64,000 nucleotides of DNA from Pseudobacteroides sp035370245 (lineage in GTDB: Bacteria; Bacillota; Clostridia; Acetivibrionales; DSM-2933): positions 13,737 to 77,736 of the forward strand of contig DAOOVO010000004.1 of NCBI GenBank assembly GCA_035370245.1, read 5' to 3'. The notes under the pieces are model-generated. The model did not search any database. It saw nothing but the letters and a program-made list of their open reading frames with translations, and had not been told where the DNA came from. Below are positions 14,323 to 24,152 of this stretch, piece after piece (within the stretch, counting starts at the first letter, position 1; every line of letters begins with the position of its first letter). The position numbers were made by a program, and so were the translations under genes.

Positions 14323-16944
14323 TTACAATCTGGGGTCTACAGGTTCACTTTCAAGTGCTAATACACCAAATACACATTCATGCACCCTGTATAGCGGTTC
14401 TTTTCTTACAAATCTCTCCAAAGCTTCCATGCCCAATGCAAACTCCCTTAAAGCCAGTGAACGCTTCTTGCCGAGGGATCTTTTCTTAAGCCTTTCCATA
14501 TTCTCTTTAAGGGTGTACTCAGGCCCGTAGATAATCCTCAAATATTCCCTGCCACGGCATTTTACCGCCGGCTGCAGAAGCTTGCTTCCGTCCTTTGAAA
14601 TAAAGTTCATAGGCTTAACCACCATTCCTTCTGTGCCGGAATCGGTCAAATCCATCCACCACTTTACTCCGGCTGTCGTGCTATCGCCATCTGTAACATC
14701 GACAACTATATGGTTTGTAGCCATTAAAATATTATCATCACCGACACAGTATTTCTTTATATTTTCCATATGCCATAAGTGGTCCTTGTCGGAATGAACA
14801 TGCCCTTCAGTGGCAAGTATATGGAAGGGTGCAATTCTCAAATCATCAATTGATTCCACATTCCAGCAGTAAACCCTGTAAGCATCAACATACCTGTGCA
14901 GATACTGGCTCCTCTCGTTGAATCTATTTAGCAGTGCATTCAAATCGGCATTTTGTCCCGATGTTTGCTTATCAACAGCAAATGATATATTTTTATTCTT
15001 TACAGCCTTTTCCAAAAGCTTAACTGCTTCATCAAGGCCAACTCTTCCCGATATGCCAACTGCAGAATACTGATCCTTTAAAAGTACTTGTGCTTTTGCA
15101 GACCACGGCATCAATTCACAATCAAGGCACACCCAGTCGGTGTTGAAATCTTTCCAGAAATTGCTTTTATCCAATACTTTTCTTATCCTGTCCACAAGCA
15201 TTGCCTCAAGCTCCGAGTCATCAAAAAAGTGCCTGCCTGTACGAGTATAGCAAATTCCTGTCGTGCCGTCGGTAACCCCAAACCTTTTTATTGCAGTCAC
15301 TTCATCCTTACAAATAACAAAAACTGCCCTCGAGCCCATGTGCTTTTGCTCACATACAACCCTGGCAACTCCACGTGTTCTGAAATACTCAAAGCATTCA
15401 TGGGGATGTTCCAAAAAAAACTCTTCGCTGCTTGTTTCACAAGGTGACATTGTAGGCGGAAGATAAATGAGCCAATGGGGGTCAGCTGCAAATCTGCTCA
15501 TAATCTCCAGCGCGGCTATGGAATTTTCTTCCTGCACAGTAACATTTCCGTAAAGCCTAGTTCCCACAATTCTCTTGCCGAGCACGTCGTTAATATCCAA
15601 TATATCATCATATTGAGCTTCATGCTCCTTAGCCTTTTCATCCTCTATTCCAAAGGGTTTGGGGAATTCATAATACCGTTTCAATGCTTTTACATCCACT
15701 ATCTCTCTTTCGGGGTACCTGAATGCTGTGAGCTTTCCCCCGAAAACACAGCCCGTATCGATATTTATTGTGTTGTTGACCATCTGTGCCTCAAATTGAG
15801 GAGTATGACCGTATACCACCGTTGCTCTTCCACGGTAATCCGATGCCCAGTCATACCTTACCGGAAGACCGTATTCATCTATTTCGCCTGTTGATTCGCC
15901 ATATAGAGCAAACTCCCGCACTCTTCCCGAACCTCTGCCCTGGAACTCTTCCTTCATTCCGGCATGGGCTACTACAAGCCTTCCGTCATCCAATACATAA
16001 TGGCTTACCAGACCGTCTATGAAATTCTTAACCTCCTCTATAAATTCAGGAGGTTCATTCTCAAGCTGTTCAAGGGTTCTGTCCAATCCATGGGTGATCT
16101 TGACATTTCCTCCATTTAGCTTCTTTAAAAGCTTGATATCATGATTTCCAGGTACACATAGTGCATTGCCTGACTTAACGGCACCCATTACAAATTTCAG
16201 CACATCGGCTACTCTAGGACCCCTGTCAACAATGTCTCCTAAGAATATCACCTTTCTTCCGTCAGGATGGAAGAAGCTGTTGTCCTCACTGCATTCTTTT
16301 TTATTTGAATCAATATATACATCAATGTTTTTATATCCCAGTTTTTCCAGAAGCAGCTTAAGTTCATCATAACAGCCATGAATATCTCCAATAATATCAA
16401 AAGGTCCATGCTCATGCTTCATGTTGTTCCATAAGGGCTGTCTTTCAATTATGACCTCTTCCACTTCATCGGTAGAATTCAAAACATAAACATATCTGAA
16501 TCCTTCTTTCTGAAGGCCTCTTATGGACTTTCTTAGCTGCATGCCGTGTCTTTTAATGACATGTTCACCAACCTGCCTGTCACTTCTATTCTTATTCCTT
16601 TCTAAACATACATTTTCAGGTATATTCAATACTATAGCTACAGGAAAGCAATTATTGTCTCTGGCAAGGTTTATAAGGGGCTTTCTCGCCGATTCCTGCA
16701 CATTTGTAGCGTCTACCACCGTAAGCTTGGCAAGCTTAAGCCTCTGTGATACTATATTATATAAAACTTCAAAAGCAGCTTCTGATGCAGCTTGATTATT
16801 TTCATCATCTGAAACAAGGGCTCGGCAAAAGTCCGATGATATAACCTCGGTTGCCTTGAAATGCTTGGCTGCAAAGGTTGATTTGCCGCTTCCCGAAGCA
16901 CCTATCAACACCACTAAACTTAACTCAGGTAAAGTCAATTTCAT
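14323..16944 (-). CDS. pnkp: Polynucleotide kinase-phosphatase-ligase, RNA end repair
   Basis: An 873-residue three-domain enzyme, nearly the length of C. thermocellum Pnkp (870). Kinase: P-loop GASGSGKST at 15-23 (Lys21, Ser22) and Asp38. Phosphatase (about 180-440): GDIHGCYDE, FLGDIVDRGPR, PGNHD, VVAHAGM, YGHTP, NIDTGCVFGG, the metal ligands of the calcineurin fold. Ligase / adenylyltransferase (about 480-873): EQKHMGSRA with the nucleotidyl-acceptor Lys near 534. It heals 3'-phosphate and 5'-OH ends, and with Hen1 seals RNA cut by ribotoxins. The start overlaps the hen1 stop by 4 bp (ATGA), so the two are coupled. Confidence 0.95.
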   Translation of the reverse strand: MKLTLPELSLVVLIGASGSGKSTFAAKHFKATEVISSDFCRALVSDDENNQAASEAAFEVLYNIVSQRLKLAKLTVVDATNVQESARKPLINLARDNNCFPVAIVLNIPENVCLERNKNRSDRQVGEHVIKRHGMQLRKSIRGLQKEGFRYVYVLNSTDEVEEVIIERQPLWNNMKHEHGPFDIIGDIHGCYDELKLLLEKLGYKNIDVYIDSNKKECSEDNSFFHPDGRKVIFLGDIVDRGPRVADVLKFVMGAVKSGNALCVPGNHDIKLLKKLNGGNVKITHGLDRTLEQLENEPPEFIEEVKNFIDGLVSHYVLDDGRLVVAHAGMKEEFQGRGSGRVREFALYGESTGEIDEYGLPVRYDWASDYRGRATVVYGHTPQFEAQMVNNTINIDTGCVFGGKLTAFRYPEREIVDVKALKRYYEFPKPFGIEDEKAKEHEAQYDDILDINDVLGKRIVGTRLYGNVTVQEENSIAALEIMSRFAADPHWLIYLPPTMSPCETSSEEFFLEHPHECFEYFRTRGVARVVCEQKHMGSRAVFVICKDEVTAIKRFGVTDGTTGICYTRTGRHFFDDSELEAMLVDRIRKVLDKSNFWKDFNTDWVCLDCELMPWSAKAQVLLKDQYSAVGISGRVGLDEAVKLLEKAVKNKNISFAVDKQTSGQNADLNALLNRFNERSQYLHRYVDAYRVYCWNVESIDDLRIAPFHILATEGHVHSDKDHLWHMENIKKYCVGDDNILMATNHIVVDVTDGDSTTAGVKWWMDLTDSGTEGMVVKPMNFISKDGSKLLQPAVKCRGREYLRIIYGPEYTLKENMERLKKRSLGKKRSLALREFALGMEALERFVRKEPLYRVHECVFGVLALESEPVDPRL

Positions 16945-18413
16945 AATGTAAACACCCCCATTTGAGTTGGACTGCCGTATTCATCGTCCCTATCCCCAAT
17001 ATCAATAAACCTCACTTTGTATCCATACCTCTCTCCGATTCTTTCTGCCCATACCACAAATTCCTGCCTGCTCCACTCAAAACGATGGTCCCTGTGTCGC
17101 AGCTCCCCTTCGGGAAGATTTTCATAGTTGGTATTGTACTCCTTGTTGGGAGTGGATACTACCACTGTCTTTGGCCTTGCATACTTGAAAAGCACTTTCT
17201 CGAATGCTTGCAATCGGCCTATATCAAGATGTTCTATAACCTCTATCACTGTTGCGGCATCATATCCTGAAAATCTCTTATCCCTGTATGTCAGTGAACC
17301 TTGGAACAGCTTTATCCTGTTTTTCTGCAACTGCGGCAGTCTATCAAACTTTAACCTGTCCATAGCTCTCTCAAGCACACTGTAAGAGACATCCACACCG
17401 GCTATTTCTTCAAAGCTTTTGTCCTTAAGAAGCATTGACAGAAGCTTACCTTCTCCGCACCCGATATCAATAACCCTCTTGGCATTGACACTCTTCAAAA
17501 CCGATATAACCGTTCCAAGCCTCTGCTGATTCAAATTGAGCTTTTTATCAATTTTCTCGGTTATTGTTTTCTCGGTTTTCGGATTCTCAGGTGTCACACT
17601 CTCATCCGTCACATTTTCATTTATCAGATTTTCATCTGCCACATTTTCATCTGTCGCATTCTCATCCACTAGCTGCATATCTTCTTCAATAAGCCTTTCA
17701 AACGCTTTATTTACAAGGCTTTTTTTCCTTTTTAGATACCTCCCGGTAATAAATCCTATTTCAGGATGAGTCTTAAGCCAGCCCTCTCCATGAAGAAGCA
17801 GCTTTTCTATTTCGTCATCCCCTACCCAATAATGCTTATCTGTATCAAGAACCGGTATCAGCACATAAATGTGGTTTAAAAGGTCCTGCATCCGAACATT
17901 TCCTTTAATGGTCAAATTATAGTACCTGCTTTTACCCCACTCAGGGAATTTCTCATCAAGACAAAATCCCTCATATGTGACCTCATAGCCTAAAGGCTCA
18001 AACAGCCTGTTAAATATTCCTTCATCTCCCCTTAACGGAAGCATTACAATTTTAGCTTCCAAAGGCACAGCTTTTTGTGAAAGCTCAGGTCTATCCTTGC
18101 ATTTTCCATTCATCGCCGTACCGAATACCCTTGAAATTGCAACGCTTAAAAATGAAGATGCCACATATGGCCTGTCGTTTACATAATCAAACAAGCCCCC
18201 TTCACCACCCGTTCCCTTCTTTCCTCTTGCCAAGTCAATAGGATCAATATCCAATATAAGAGCTATTGTGCATCTTTCGTCCGACACCTCAGGGTAAAAT
18301 ACATGGGCCTTTCCGTGACTTAGTTCAAATGTTTGAGGTCTGTATGGATTTTTATAAAGAAGATATCCCAAATCGGTTGCCGGATAATTCTTATATGTAA
18401 TTGTGAGTATCAT
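16941..18413 (-). CDS. hen1: RNA 3'-terminal ribose 2'-O-methyltransferase Hen1
   Basis: A 490-residue protein with a GAGGAG ribosome site. About 1-240 is the bacterial Hen1 N-terminal domain that activates the Pnkp ligase. About 300-490 is a SAM methyltransferase: VIDIGCGEGKLLSMLL for SAM, EVIEHLDIGRLQAFE with the metal-binding Glu/Glu/His set, and HRDHRFEWSRQEF near the end. Methylation of the repair junction protects RNA from a second cut by the same toxin (known for Hen1-Pnkp). Between the domains is a linker of imperfect repeats (ENVTDESVTPENPKTEK; 15-bp DNA repeats around 17585-17680), longer than in the 465-residue C. thermocellum protein. Confidence 0.93.
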   Translation of the reverse strand: MILTITYKNYPATDLGYLLYKNPYRPQTFELSHGKAHVFYPEVSDERCTIALILDIDPIDLARGKKGTGGEGGLFDYVNDRPYVASSFLSVAISRVFGTAMNGKCKDRPELSQKAVPLEAKIVMLPLRGDEGIFNRLFEPLGYEVTYEGFCLDEKFPEWGKSRYYNLTIKGNVRMQDLLNHIYVLIPVLDTDKHYWVGDDEIEKLLLHGEGWLKTHPEIGFITGRYLKRKKSLVNKAFERLIEEDMQLVDENATDENVADENLINENVTDESVTPENPKTEKTITEKIDKKLNLNQQRLGTVISVLKSVNAKRVIDIGCGEGKLLSMLLKDKSFEEIAGVDVSYSVLERAMDRLKFDRLPQLQKNRIKLFQGSLTYRDKRFSGYDAATVIEVIEHLDIGRLQAFEKVLFKYARPKTVVVSTPNKEYNTNYENLPEGELRHRDHRFEWSRQEFVVWAERIGERYGYKVRFIDIGDRDDEYGSPTQMGVFTL

Positions 18414-18458
18414 TTTACCAACTCCTCAAATATTATGTAAATATATTTTACCAAAATT

Positions 18459-18945
18459 TCATTTTGCCATGGTATCCGCTTCATGTAAAAGCAGCAAATT
18501 ATCATAAAACTTTTGACCAAAGAGCTTTACAGCCTTGAGCTTAGACTTTGCTGAGTGCAGATCAAAGGGCCTAATATGCCATTGAATATAGTTTGTTTTC
18601 TCAAGGAGCTTCTCTATTGGCAAATGCTTTAAATAAAACAAGCTCAAATACGCTGAAACATTCTGATGTCCATAATAATGTGCTTCAACTGTGGGAATAC
18701 CCTTTAAGTCTTTATATGCTTTTGTAAACTTTTTGCCGATGTCATGGAGCAGTGCCGCAGTAACCAAGCTTTCATCACTGCTCTTCATTTTCATGTTTTC
18801 CATGCATCTTTTACAGTGTTCACCTATTGTCAATGTGTGATAGCTGTTTTCCTGGTCTATAGTATCAAGCTCCGAAAGTATATATGTAATCTTTTTTAAT
18901 TTTCATAACCAGGTTAAACACCGGGTTCCATGAATAATTTCTCAT
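18459..18945 (-). pseudogene. HD-domain phosphohydrolase, probably frameshifted near its start
   Basis: The open frame 18459-18833 encodes an HD-superfamily metal hydrolase: GEHCKRCMEN, then LVTAALLHDIGKKFT with the 'HD' dyad, and YYGHQNVSAYL. It has no good start: only TTG at 18833, mid-domain. Upstream, an ATG at 18945 with a GAGGTG site opens MRNYSWNPVFNLVMKIKK and then meets a run of six A (18897-18892 on the minus strand). Removing one A joins it in frame to ITYILSELDTIDQENS and the HD domain, giving about 160 residues. So it is a one-base frameshift, transcriptional slippage at A6, or a sequencing error. It heads the hen1-pnkp operon, which suggests a part in nucleotide or RNA-end processing. 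Confidence 0.7.
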
Positions 18946-18964
18946 TTTGACACCTCAACAAAAT

Positions 18965-19000
18965 AAAAAAGCGGTTAAATCTTATTAACGACTTAACCAC
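18965..19000 (-). terminator. Terminator upstream of the HD-hen1-pnkp operon
   Basis: GCGGTTAAATC (18971-18981) pairs with GACTTAACCAC (18990-19000) with two weak positions; on the minus strand six T follow (18970-18965). It ends the transcript of the 44-codon ORF and isolates the RNA repair operon. Confidence 0.75.
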
Positions 19001-19035
19001 TCTCATTCCATCAACAATAAATTGATTTTTATTAA

Positions 19036-19170
19036 TCAATTTTCATATTGATAATTCAAAAATAGAGGATCAAGCCAATGTACAAAAGTATCAATCTCAT
19101 CGGTATATATGGATAAAGATAGCTCACTTATTATGTTTTCATACATTGATGACCAACATGCTTTATACAT
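19036..19170 (-). CDS. 44-residue hypothetical protein
   Basis: ATG at 19170 with an exact GGGAGGA ribosome site 6 nt upstream and a terminator downstream (18965-19000), so it looks like a real small gene. The peptide begins MYKACWSSMYENIISEL and ends LNYQYEN; it is acidic with several aromatic residues. I recognise no family. It lies between the SPFH gene and the RNA repair operon. Confidence 0.5.
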   Translation of the reverse strand: MYKACWSSMYENIISELSLSIYTDEIDTFVHWLDPLFLNYQYEN

Positions 19171-19290
19171 TGCAAATCCTCCCTTCAATAAACTTAAAAA
19201 ACTTGTTGTTAAATTTTATAATACAACCCAATCAATTGTCAACCATAAGTTTCTACACTAATATGATTTTATATCTTAAGAGTTTTTATT

Positions 19291-20415
19291 TTATGAACAT
19301 TGTTTATCATTTACCGATTTGCCCGATAAAAGCATATTAAGCTGCTCTAATAGACTGCTTCCCCCGGTAAGAGAAACATTGCCTATCTTTTCACATATCT
19401 TTTCCAAATATTCAAGTTCCTTCAGCCTATAAAGAGTCTTGTTTTCTTCCATAAGCTTAGCCGTATTCAAAAGGCTCCTTGTAGATGCAATTTCTTCCCT
19501 TCTTGTTATTACATTAGCCTGTGCCTTCTTTTCAGCTATAAGAACCGTATTTAGAATTTCCTTTATGTCACCGGGCAATATTATGTCCTTAACTCCTGCA
19601 AACAAGAATTCTACGCCGTAATTATCGCTTTTTTCAGACAGCTTCTGCAGTACAAAACTTCCCAATTCATATTTTTTCTGAAGAAGCTCATCAAGCTTTA
19701 ACGTACCTACATATTCCCTTAATATAAGCTGCAATAATATGTAAAGCTGCTCATCAAGTGATTTTATTTCAGTAACCTTTATTGGAGCAGTTATTCTATA
19801 GTGGCAGACAAAATTGAGCCTTAATGTGATTTTGTCCTCAGTCATTATCTCCTGTCCCGTCATATCAAGCTGCTGTCGTCTTAAATCCATATTTTTTACA
19901 ACAACATTTACAGGACTTTTCCAGAAATAATACCTTCCGGGCTCAAGAATCTTCTGAACCACATTGTTGTAGTATAATATGCCTTTTTCATGATTAGCCA
20001 CCTCATAACAGTTTATGAAGTTCACCAGCTTAATGCTGTTATATATTGACGGATCAATATCACCGGTTATTTCAGGGTTTCTTATATCTATCAATTTAAA
20101 ATCATGCTTTTTCAATACGTTCCAGAATGCATACTTACCGGGCTTGAGAACCTCTGAAAACTTGCCGTCCTCAAAATGAAGAGCAATTTGGTAATCCTCA
20201 ACATCTATTATTGCAAGCTCATCTAAGAGCTCCTTATCATCAATGTAAATATTCAGATTTTTGCCGTATCCGTCAAAGGCATTATTTACATCAGCTACAA
20301 CAACATTGTACTTTATTAATGGATTGAATATGTATTTTCCAGGCTTTAAACATCTTACATAGTTTCCGTCTTTGAATAACAGTCCTCTTTCATCATTTTT
20401 TATTATTATTCTCAT
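19291..20415 (-). CDS. SPFH / band 7 (slipin-like) protein
   Basis: About 374 residues from the ATG at 20415 with AAAGGATG upstream; a slightly longer start is possible. The N-terminal 170 residues hold three copies of a small repeated unit (ERGLLFKDGNYVRCLKPGKYIF, FEDGKFSEVLKPGKYAFW, and a third near YNNVVQKILEPGRYYFW). These lead into a band 7 domain (about 170-310: RRQQLDMTGQEIMTEDKITLRLNF) and a C-terminal helical stretch (IAEKKAQANVITRREEIASTR). There is no clear membrane segment. Slipins are often neighbours of RtcB RNA ligase genes in bacteria, which fits the RNA repair setting. The molecular role is unknown. Confidence 0.82.
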   Translation of the reverse strand: MRIIIKNDERGLLFKDGNYVRCLKPGKYIFNPLIKYNVVVADVNNAFDGYGKNLNIYIDDKELLDELAIIDVEDYQIALHFEDGKFSEVLKPGKYAFWNVLKKHDFKLIDIRNPEITGDIDPSIYNSIKLVNFINCYEVANHEKGILYYNNVVQKILEPGRYYFWKSPVNVVVKNMDLRRQQLDMTGQEIMTEDKITLRLNFVCHYRITAPIKVTEIKSLDEQLYILLQLILREYVGTLKLDELLQKKYELGSFVLQKLSEKSDNYGVEFLFAGVKDIILPGDIKEILNTVLIAEKKAQANVITRREEIASTRSLLNTAKLMEENKTLYRLKELEYLEKICEKIGNVSLTGGSSLLEQLNMLLSGKSVNDKQCS

Positions 20416-20576
20416 ATCCATCATCCTTTCAAAGCTCCCACATGCCGAAGACAATGCAATTTTTATTCATTATAATATTTTAAATGATGATAAAATGATA
20501 AGAGCTTATAATAATGCTATTAAGCAAAATGTCTATTATTTTCTTATTTCAATGTGATCGTATTTGCCATATCCTT

Positions 20577-20605
20577 TTGCACAACTATGATTTTTACTAT
20601 ATAAT
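20577..20605 (+). promoter_or_regulatory. Sigma-A promoter of the esterase gene
   Basis: TTGCAC (20577-20582), 17-bp spacer, TATAAT (20600-20605), 30 bp before the ATG at 20636. Confidence 0.75.
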
Positions 20606-20635
20606 AATCCATATAACTAAGCCGAGGTGACTTCC

Positions 20636-21478
20636 ATGAAACATTCAAACTACATAATATCAATCATTATATTTATACTTCTACTGCCAGGATGCTCATC
20701 CCAAAAGCCTGTATCCGGCAAATCGGAAATAGTCCAAAATGTAATCAACAGCAAAATAATTGACGGCAACATAAATATAACTGTATATCTTCCCGGTGGA
20801 TATGGAAGCGGTGAAAAATATCCCGTCTTATACACACTTCATGGTGCTTCCGGCGGTGAATGGTCATGGTTTGAGGATCTTAATGCCGGCAGTTGTGCAG
20901 ATAGATTAATGAGTTTAAACAGGATTAAGCCGATGATTATTGTAAGCACCAAGACTTTAAACAACCTGACAATGACAGATTCAGACGGTCAAAATAGAGA
21001 AAGCGATTTATTTGAGAGATATGTTTGCGAAGAACTGGTTCCATATATAGATTCACATTATGATACCATCAAATCCAATAAATCCAGATATATAGGAGGC
21101 GTATCCTTAGGAGGATTCGTAGCACTTCAAATAGGACTTCACAATCCTCAAATATTCGGAAAAGTTGGAGGACACAGTCCTGCATCATGGTTATATGATT
21201 ATTCTGATGATGCTTTTGACAGCTGGCTGTATCCCGGCGAAACGCTTAACAGTAATAGGGATCTTGTCAAGTATGCACGTGAAAAAGGGCTCTCCGACAT
21301 AAAAGTATTCTTAGATTGTGGTGAAAACGATTATGGGATTGTTGACGATACGAAAAAAATACATGAAGCCCTAATAAAAAGAGGTATTAGTTCAACATGT
21401 ATAATAAGTGAAGGTGATCACTCGTCTGAATACTGGGCGGCAAATATGGAAAAATACCTTGAATTCTACAACAAGTAA
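20636..21478 (+). CDS. Lipoprotein esterase, alpha/beta hydrolase
   Basis: About 280 residues from the ATG at 20636 (GAGGTGA ribosome site); a GTG at 20627 is less likely. A lipobox LLPGC at about residues 16-20 predicts attachment to the membrane. The rest is a putative-esterase (feruloyl-esterase / esterase D-like) fold: YPVLYTLHGASGG for the oxyanion side, GGVSLGGFVALQIG with the nucleophile Ser in GxSxG, GENDYG with the likely catalytic Asp, and EGDHSSEYW with the likely His. It may act on acylated plant polysaccharides. Its 3' end overlaps that of the convergent WYL gene if that gene's frameshift is repaired. Confidence 0.85.
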   Translation: MKHSNYIISIIIFILLLPGCSSQKPVSGKSEIVQNVINSKIIDGNINITVYLPGGYGSGEKYPVLYTLHGASGGEWSWFEDLNAGSCADRLMSLNRIKPMIIVSTKTLNNLTMTDSDGQNRESDLFERYVCEELVPYIDSHYDTIKSNKSRYIGGVSLGGFVALQIGLHNPQIFGKVGGHSPASWLYDYSDDAFDSWLYPGETLNSNRDLVKYAREKGLSDIKVFLDCGENDYGIVDDTKKIHEALIKRGISSTCIISEGDHSSEYWAANMEKYLEFYNK

Positions 21479-22442
21479 AATGACTTTTTTACCCTTCTAA
21501 CAATTTCATCAACAATCCTCTGGGGCGATATTACTTTAACATAAGGCCCCAATGAAATGATATTTCGAATAAGGTTCTCCTCCTCAAAAAGTTATTCCCT
21601 AAGTCCCGTGCAGTCCTTTCCATTCCGGAAAAGCACATGAAACACCTTTCCATAGCTGCCTTTTGGTCCGTTACCTCCAATATTATGGGTTCACTGGAGT
21701 ATTTTTGCTCAAATAGCAGCTTCTTGGCAGTTTCTCTGTCTATTCCCACATCTTCATCTACAATCCTCAAGTCAGTAAGAGTAAAAATATTAGCCATTAT
21801 GGGACGGTCATTGTCTATGGAGTACATTGAAACTCTAAACCTTCCATCCCTCATTGAATATTCAATACCTACAGGCAGTGCAAGCATATCCTTATATACA
21901 TTTCCTCTTCTATCTGTATTTGTATACCTTATTGGCTTTTCATCAACAAGTGCTTTGAGGATAGTTTTGAAATTTTCCGAATACGCCTCCTGATCGGCTA
22001 TTTCCGGAAGCTTAATGGTGTTGGTCATTTCTATGTACTGCTCTTTTATGGGAGTGTCTATTTCTTCCAGCTCCATTTTCAACTTCTCATAAGTTTGCGG
22101 ACTCAAAATCATCCTGACACCTTCAGTTTCCAATAATGCCTTAAGCCAGAACTTCTCCACCATTGTAAATCTTACAGGCACAGGCGGATTGCCGACATCC
22201 TCCAATGCAGGGTACCACCTTCCGTCTTTTTCTTTAAGGAGATTTAAGTTTTCATCCTCATCACATCTGTTTAACATTATATCTGCAAAAGACTGTTGGT
22301 TTTTGCCTATTACCTTTTGTTCAAACTCACCGTCATCAATTACTTTAAGTATTTCAGCTGTTGCTTTCCCATCTGTACACTCATTTATTATTCTAAGTAC
22401 CAACTGAAAATATTTGTTTTTAACCTCACTAAACAATTCCAT
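21466..22442 (-). pseudogene. WYL-domain regulator, frameshifted near its C-terminus
   Basis: The open frame 21531-22442 (303 residues) has the WYL core: KALVDEKPIRYTNTDRRGN, LPVGIEYSMRDGRFRVSMYS, FTLTDLRIV. Near 21592 it reads through AACTTTTTGAGG into a nonsense tail. With one more T (T6 rather than T5) the frame continues as NNFFEEENLIRNIISLGPYV then KVISPQRIVDEIVRRVKKSF and stops at 21466, a typical WYL C-terminus. So it has lost one base, or the sequence has a homopolymer error. It starts inside the upstream WYL gene (14-bp overlap), so both regulators are made together. It may still fold without the last helix. Confidence 0.75.
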
Positions 22443-23718
22443 ATGATAAAAGCATCTCCTCCCAGTCTTTACGAAGCTTCTCTGCCAACTCCCTGCTCTC
22501 TAGAACTTTCACATAACCTGCATATCCCCTTATCCATGGGATAATTTCACTGCTGTCATTGACCTTAAATGTTATATGGTATTTTCCTGTCTCCAATTTT
22601 TCCATCTTCGCATTGGGTGCCTCATTAATTATTTTATCCACTATAAAGCCTTCAGTTTCCTCATCTATAACTACTTCAAGTTTCACAGTTTCCGGTTCCT
22701 TACCATGGTTTAATGAAATACTTGACCAGCTATGGCACATCTGATTGTCATACTCTTCTGACAAATCATCTCTATTAAATGTATCGTCTGTAATCTGGAC
22801 GGACTCAACCCTGTCAAGCCTTGAAACTATGCACTTCTTATTGTTGTCGAAGGATATGAGGTAAAATCTCCCATGTCTCACATCATATCTAATTTTATAA
22901 GGCATCAACACATAGTTGGTAAATATTACATCCTGTTTTTTAGGAGTATGGTATGTGAGTTTAATCTTCTTTCCTTCATGAATTGCTTTTAACAAATCCC
23001 ACAGCACCAGCTCCTCTATTACAGGATGAAAGTGGAGATTTCTATAATTAAAAATGTTCACACTATCTATACTGTCATTTCTTTCATAACTTAAATAATC
23101 CTTAATCGTCTGTTCAACATAATAACCGCAGGTAACAGGGAATATTATGTTTTTATATAGACAAACAGCCTTAAGGAGCTCCTTTATCTCCTCATCATTC
23201 AGTCCAAAAAGAATGTCTTTTGAGATAGAGTAATACTTGGTTCTCTTTACTACTTCACAATCTAAAACTCCTATACTTTTACACATTTCATTGAGCTTTC
23301 TCTCGATAGTTTTGCTGCTTATTTTTTCAATTGACAAAAGTCCTCTGTCAATAAGCCCGCTTACTATCATATCTAAAGAACAGCTCTTCATATTCGACTG
23401 TATAAATAATAGAATATAAAAGTAAAGCAGAAGATCGCTTTTGGTAAAGCTTTTTGTCATATATGTATTAACAAGAAAGTTATTGGAATGTTTCATAAAA
23501 TCATATGTAAGGTTTAAAAGCTTATATCTTCCGTCTTTATCGGCTTTTATATACTCATACTCAACATACTGCTGAATACGACGCATTTCATAACTTACCT
23601 TCCTCGAGCTTACATTCCTTTTGCTTTCAAGCCCTTCCCTCGAAAAGCATCCATAAAGAAAACAATCTCTTAAAATACCTCTTATTATATTATAATGTTT
23701 GATAAAATCACTAAACAT
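22429..23718 (-). CDS. WYL-domain transcriptional regulator
   Basis: About 429 residues from the ATG at 23718 with GGGAGA upstream. The N-terminus looks like a helix-turn-helix (REGLESKRNVSSRKVSYEMRRIQQYV). The WYL domain is at about 240-330: LVLWDLLKAIHEGKKIKLTY, LMPYKIRYDVRHGRFYLIS and SRLDRVESVQI. A C-terminal WCX-like extension ends WIRGYAGYVKVLESRELAEK. WYL domains sense ligands such as nucleic acids. Tandem WYL genes beside RNA repair and nucleotidyltransferase genes suggest they control those operons; the target is not shown by the sequence. Confidence 0.85.
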   Translation of the reverse strand: MFSDFIKHYNIIRGILRDCFLYGCFSREGLESKRNVSSRKVSYEMRRIQQYVEYEYIKADKDGRYKLLNLTYDFMKHSNNFLVNTYMTKSFTKSDLLLYFYILLFIQSNMKSCSLDMIVSGLIDRGLLSIEKISSKTIERKLNEMCKSIGVLDCEVVKRTKYYSISKDILFGLNDEEIKELLKAVCLYKNIIFPVTCGYYVEQTIKDYLSYERNDSIDSVNIFNYRNLHFHPVIEELVLWDLLKAIHEGKKIKLTYHTPKKQDVIFTNYVLMPYKIRYDVRHGRFYLISFDNNKKCIVSRLDRVESVQITDDTFNRDDLSEEYDNQMCHSWSSISLNHGKEPETVKLEVVIDEETEGFIVDKIINEAPNAKMEKLETGKYHITFKVNDSSEIIPWIRGYAGYVKVLESRELAEKLRKDWEEMLLSYGIV

Positions 23719-23923
23719 ATTTTCTCCCAAAGCGTTTAGTTTTTACCGTAACCAGCCTATTCAACGGCATAATTAATGGCTTATCATCAATATTGTACCA
23801 TATTTATTATAAGTAACAAAATCATAAGTCCTTACAGCTGCAATAATAGTATAATTCACCTTCATATACAGTTACAGACAAAAAGTTTGCAATTTAAATT
23901 TTTTCCATGGAAATTGGAGAAAT

Positions 23924-23975
23924 AAAAAAATAACAAGCTATTAATATTAAGAATACATTAGCTTGTTATTTTTTT
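23924..23975. terminator. Perfect 17-bp inverted repeat, bidirectional terminator
   Basis: AAAAAAATAACAAGCTA (23924-23940) and its exact complement (23959-23975) around an 18-nt loop, giving a stem and a T7 tract on either strand. Confidence 0.75.
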
Positions 23976-24124
23976 GATATTTATTATCTATTTCCTAGCC
24001 ATCATTATTCTAATCTGTGGACTTAACCAGTATATTTGCATTATCAACCCAGATTAACAAATATGGTTTCTGTGCATCCTTCTGCTTTAGGCATATCTAT
24101 TAATATAAAAAAATTATTTTATCT

Positions 24125-24152
24125 TTGTAAATTATGAATTTTATAATATAAT
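24125..24152 (+). promoter_or_regulatory. Probable promoter of the first nucleotidyltransferase gene
   Basis: TTGTAA (24125-24130), 16-bp spacer, TATAAT (24147-24152), 22 bp before the ATG at 24175. Confidence 0.55.

Noticed and set aside
24010..24096. 28-codon minus-strand frame as a gene
   Set aside because: No start codon or ribosome site; kept only as a possible remnant.
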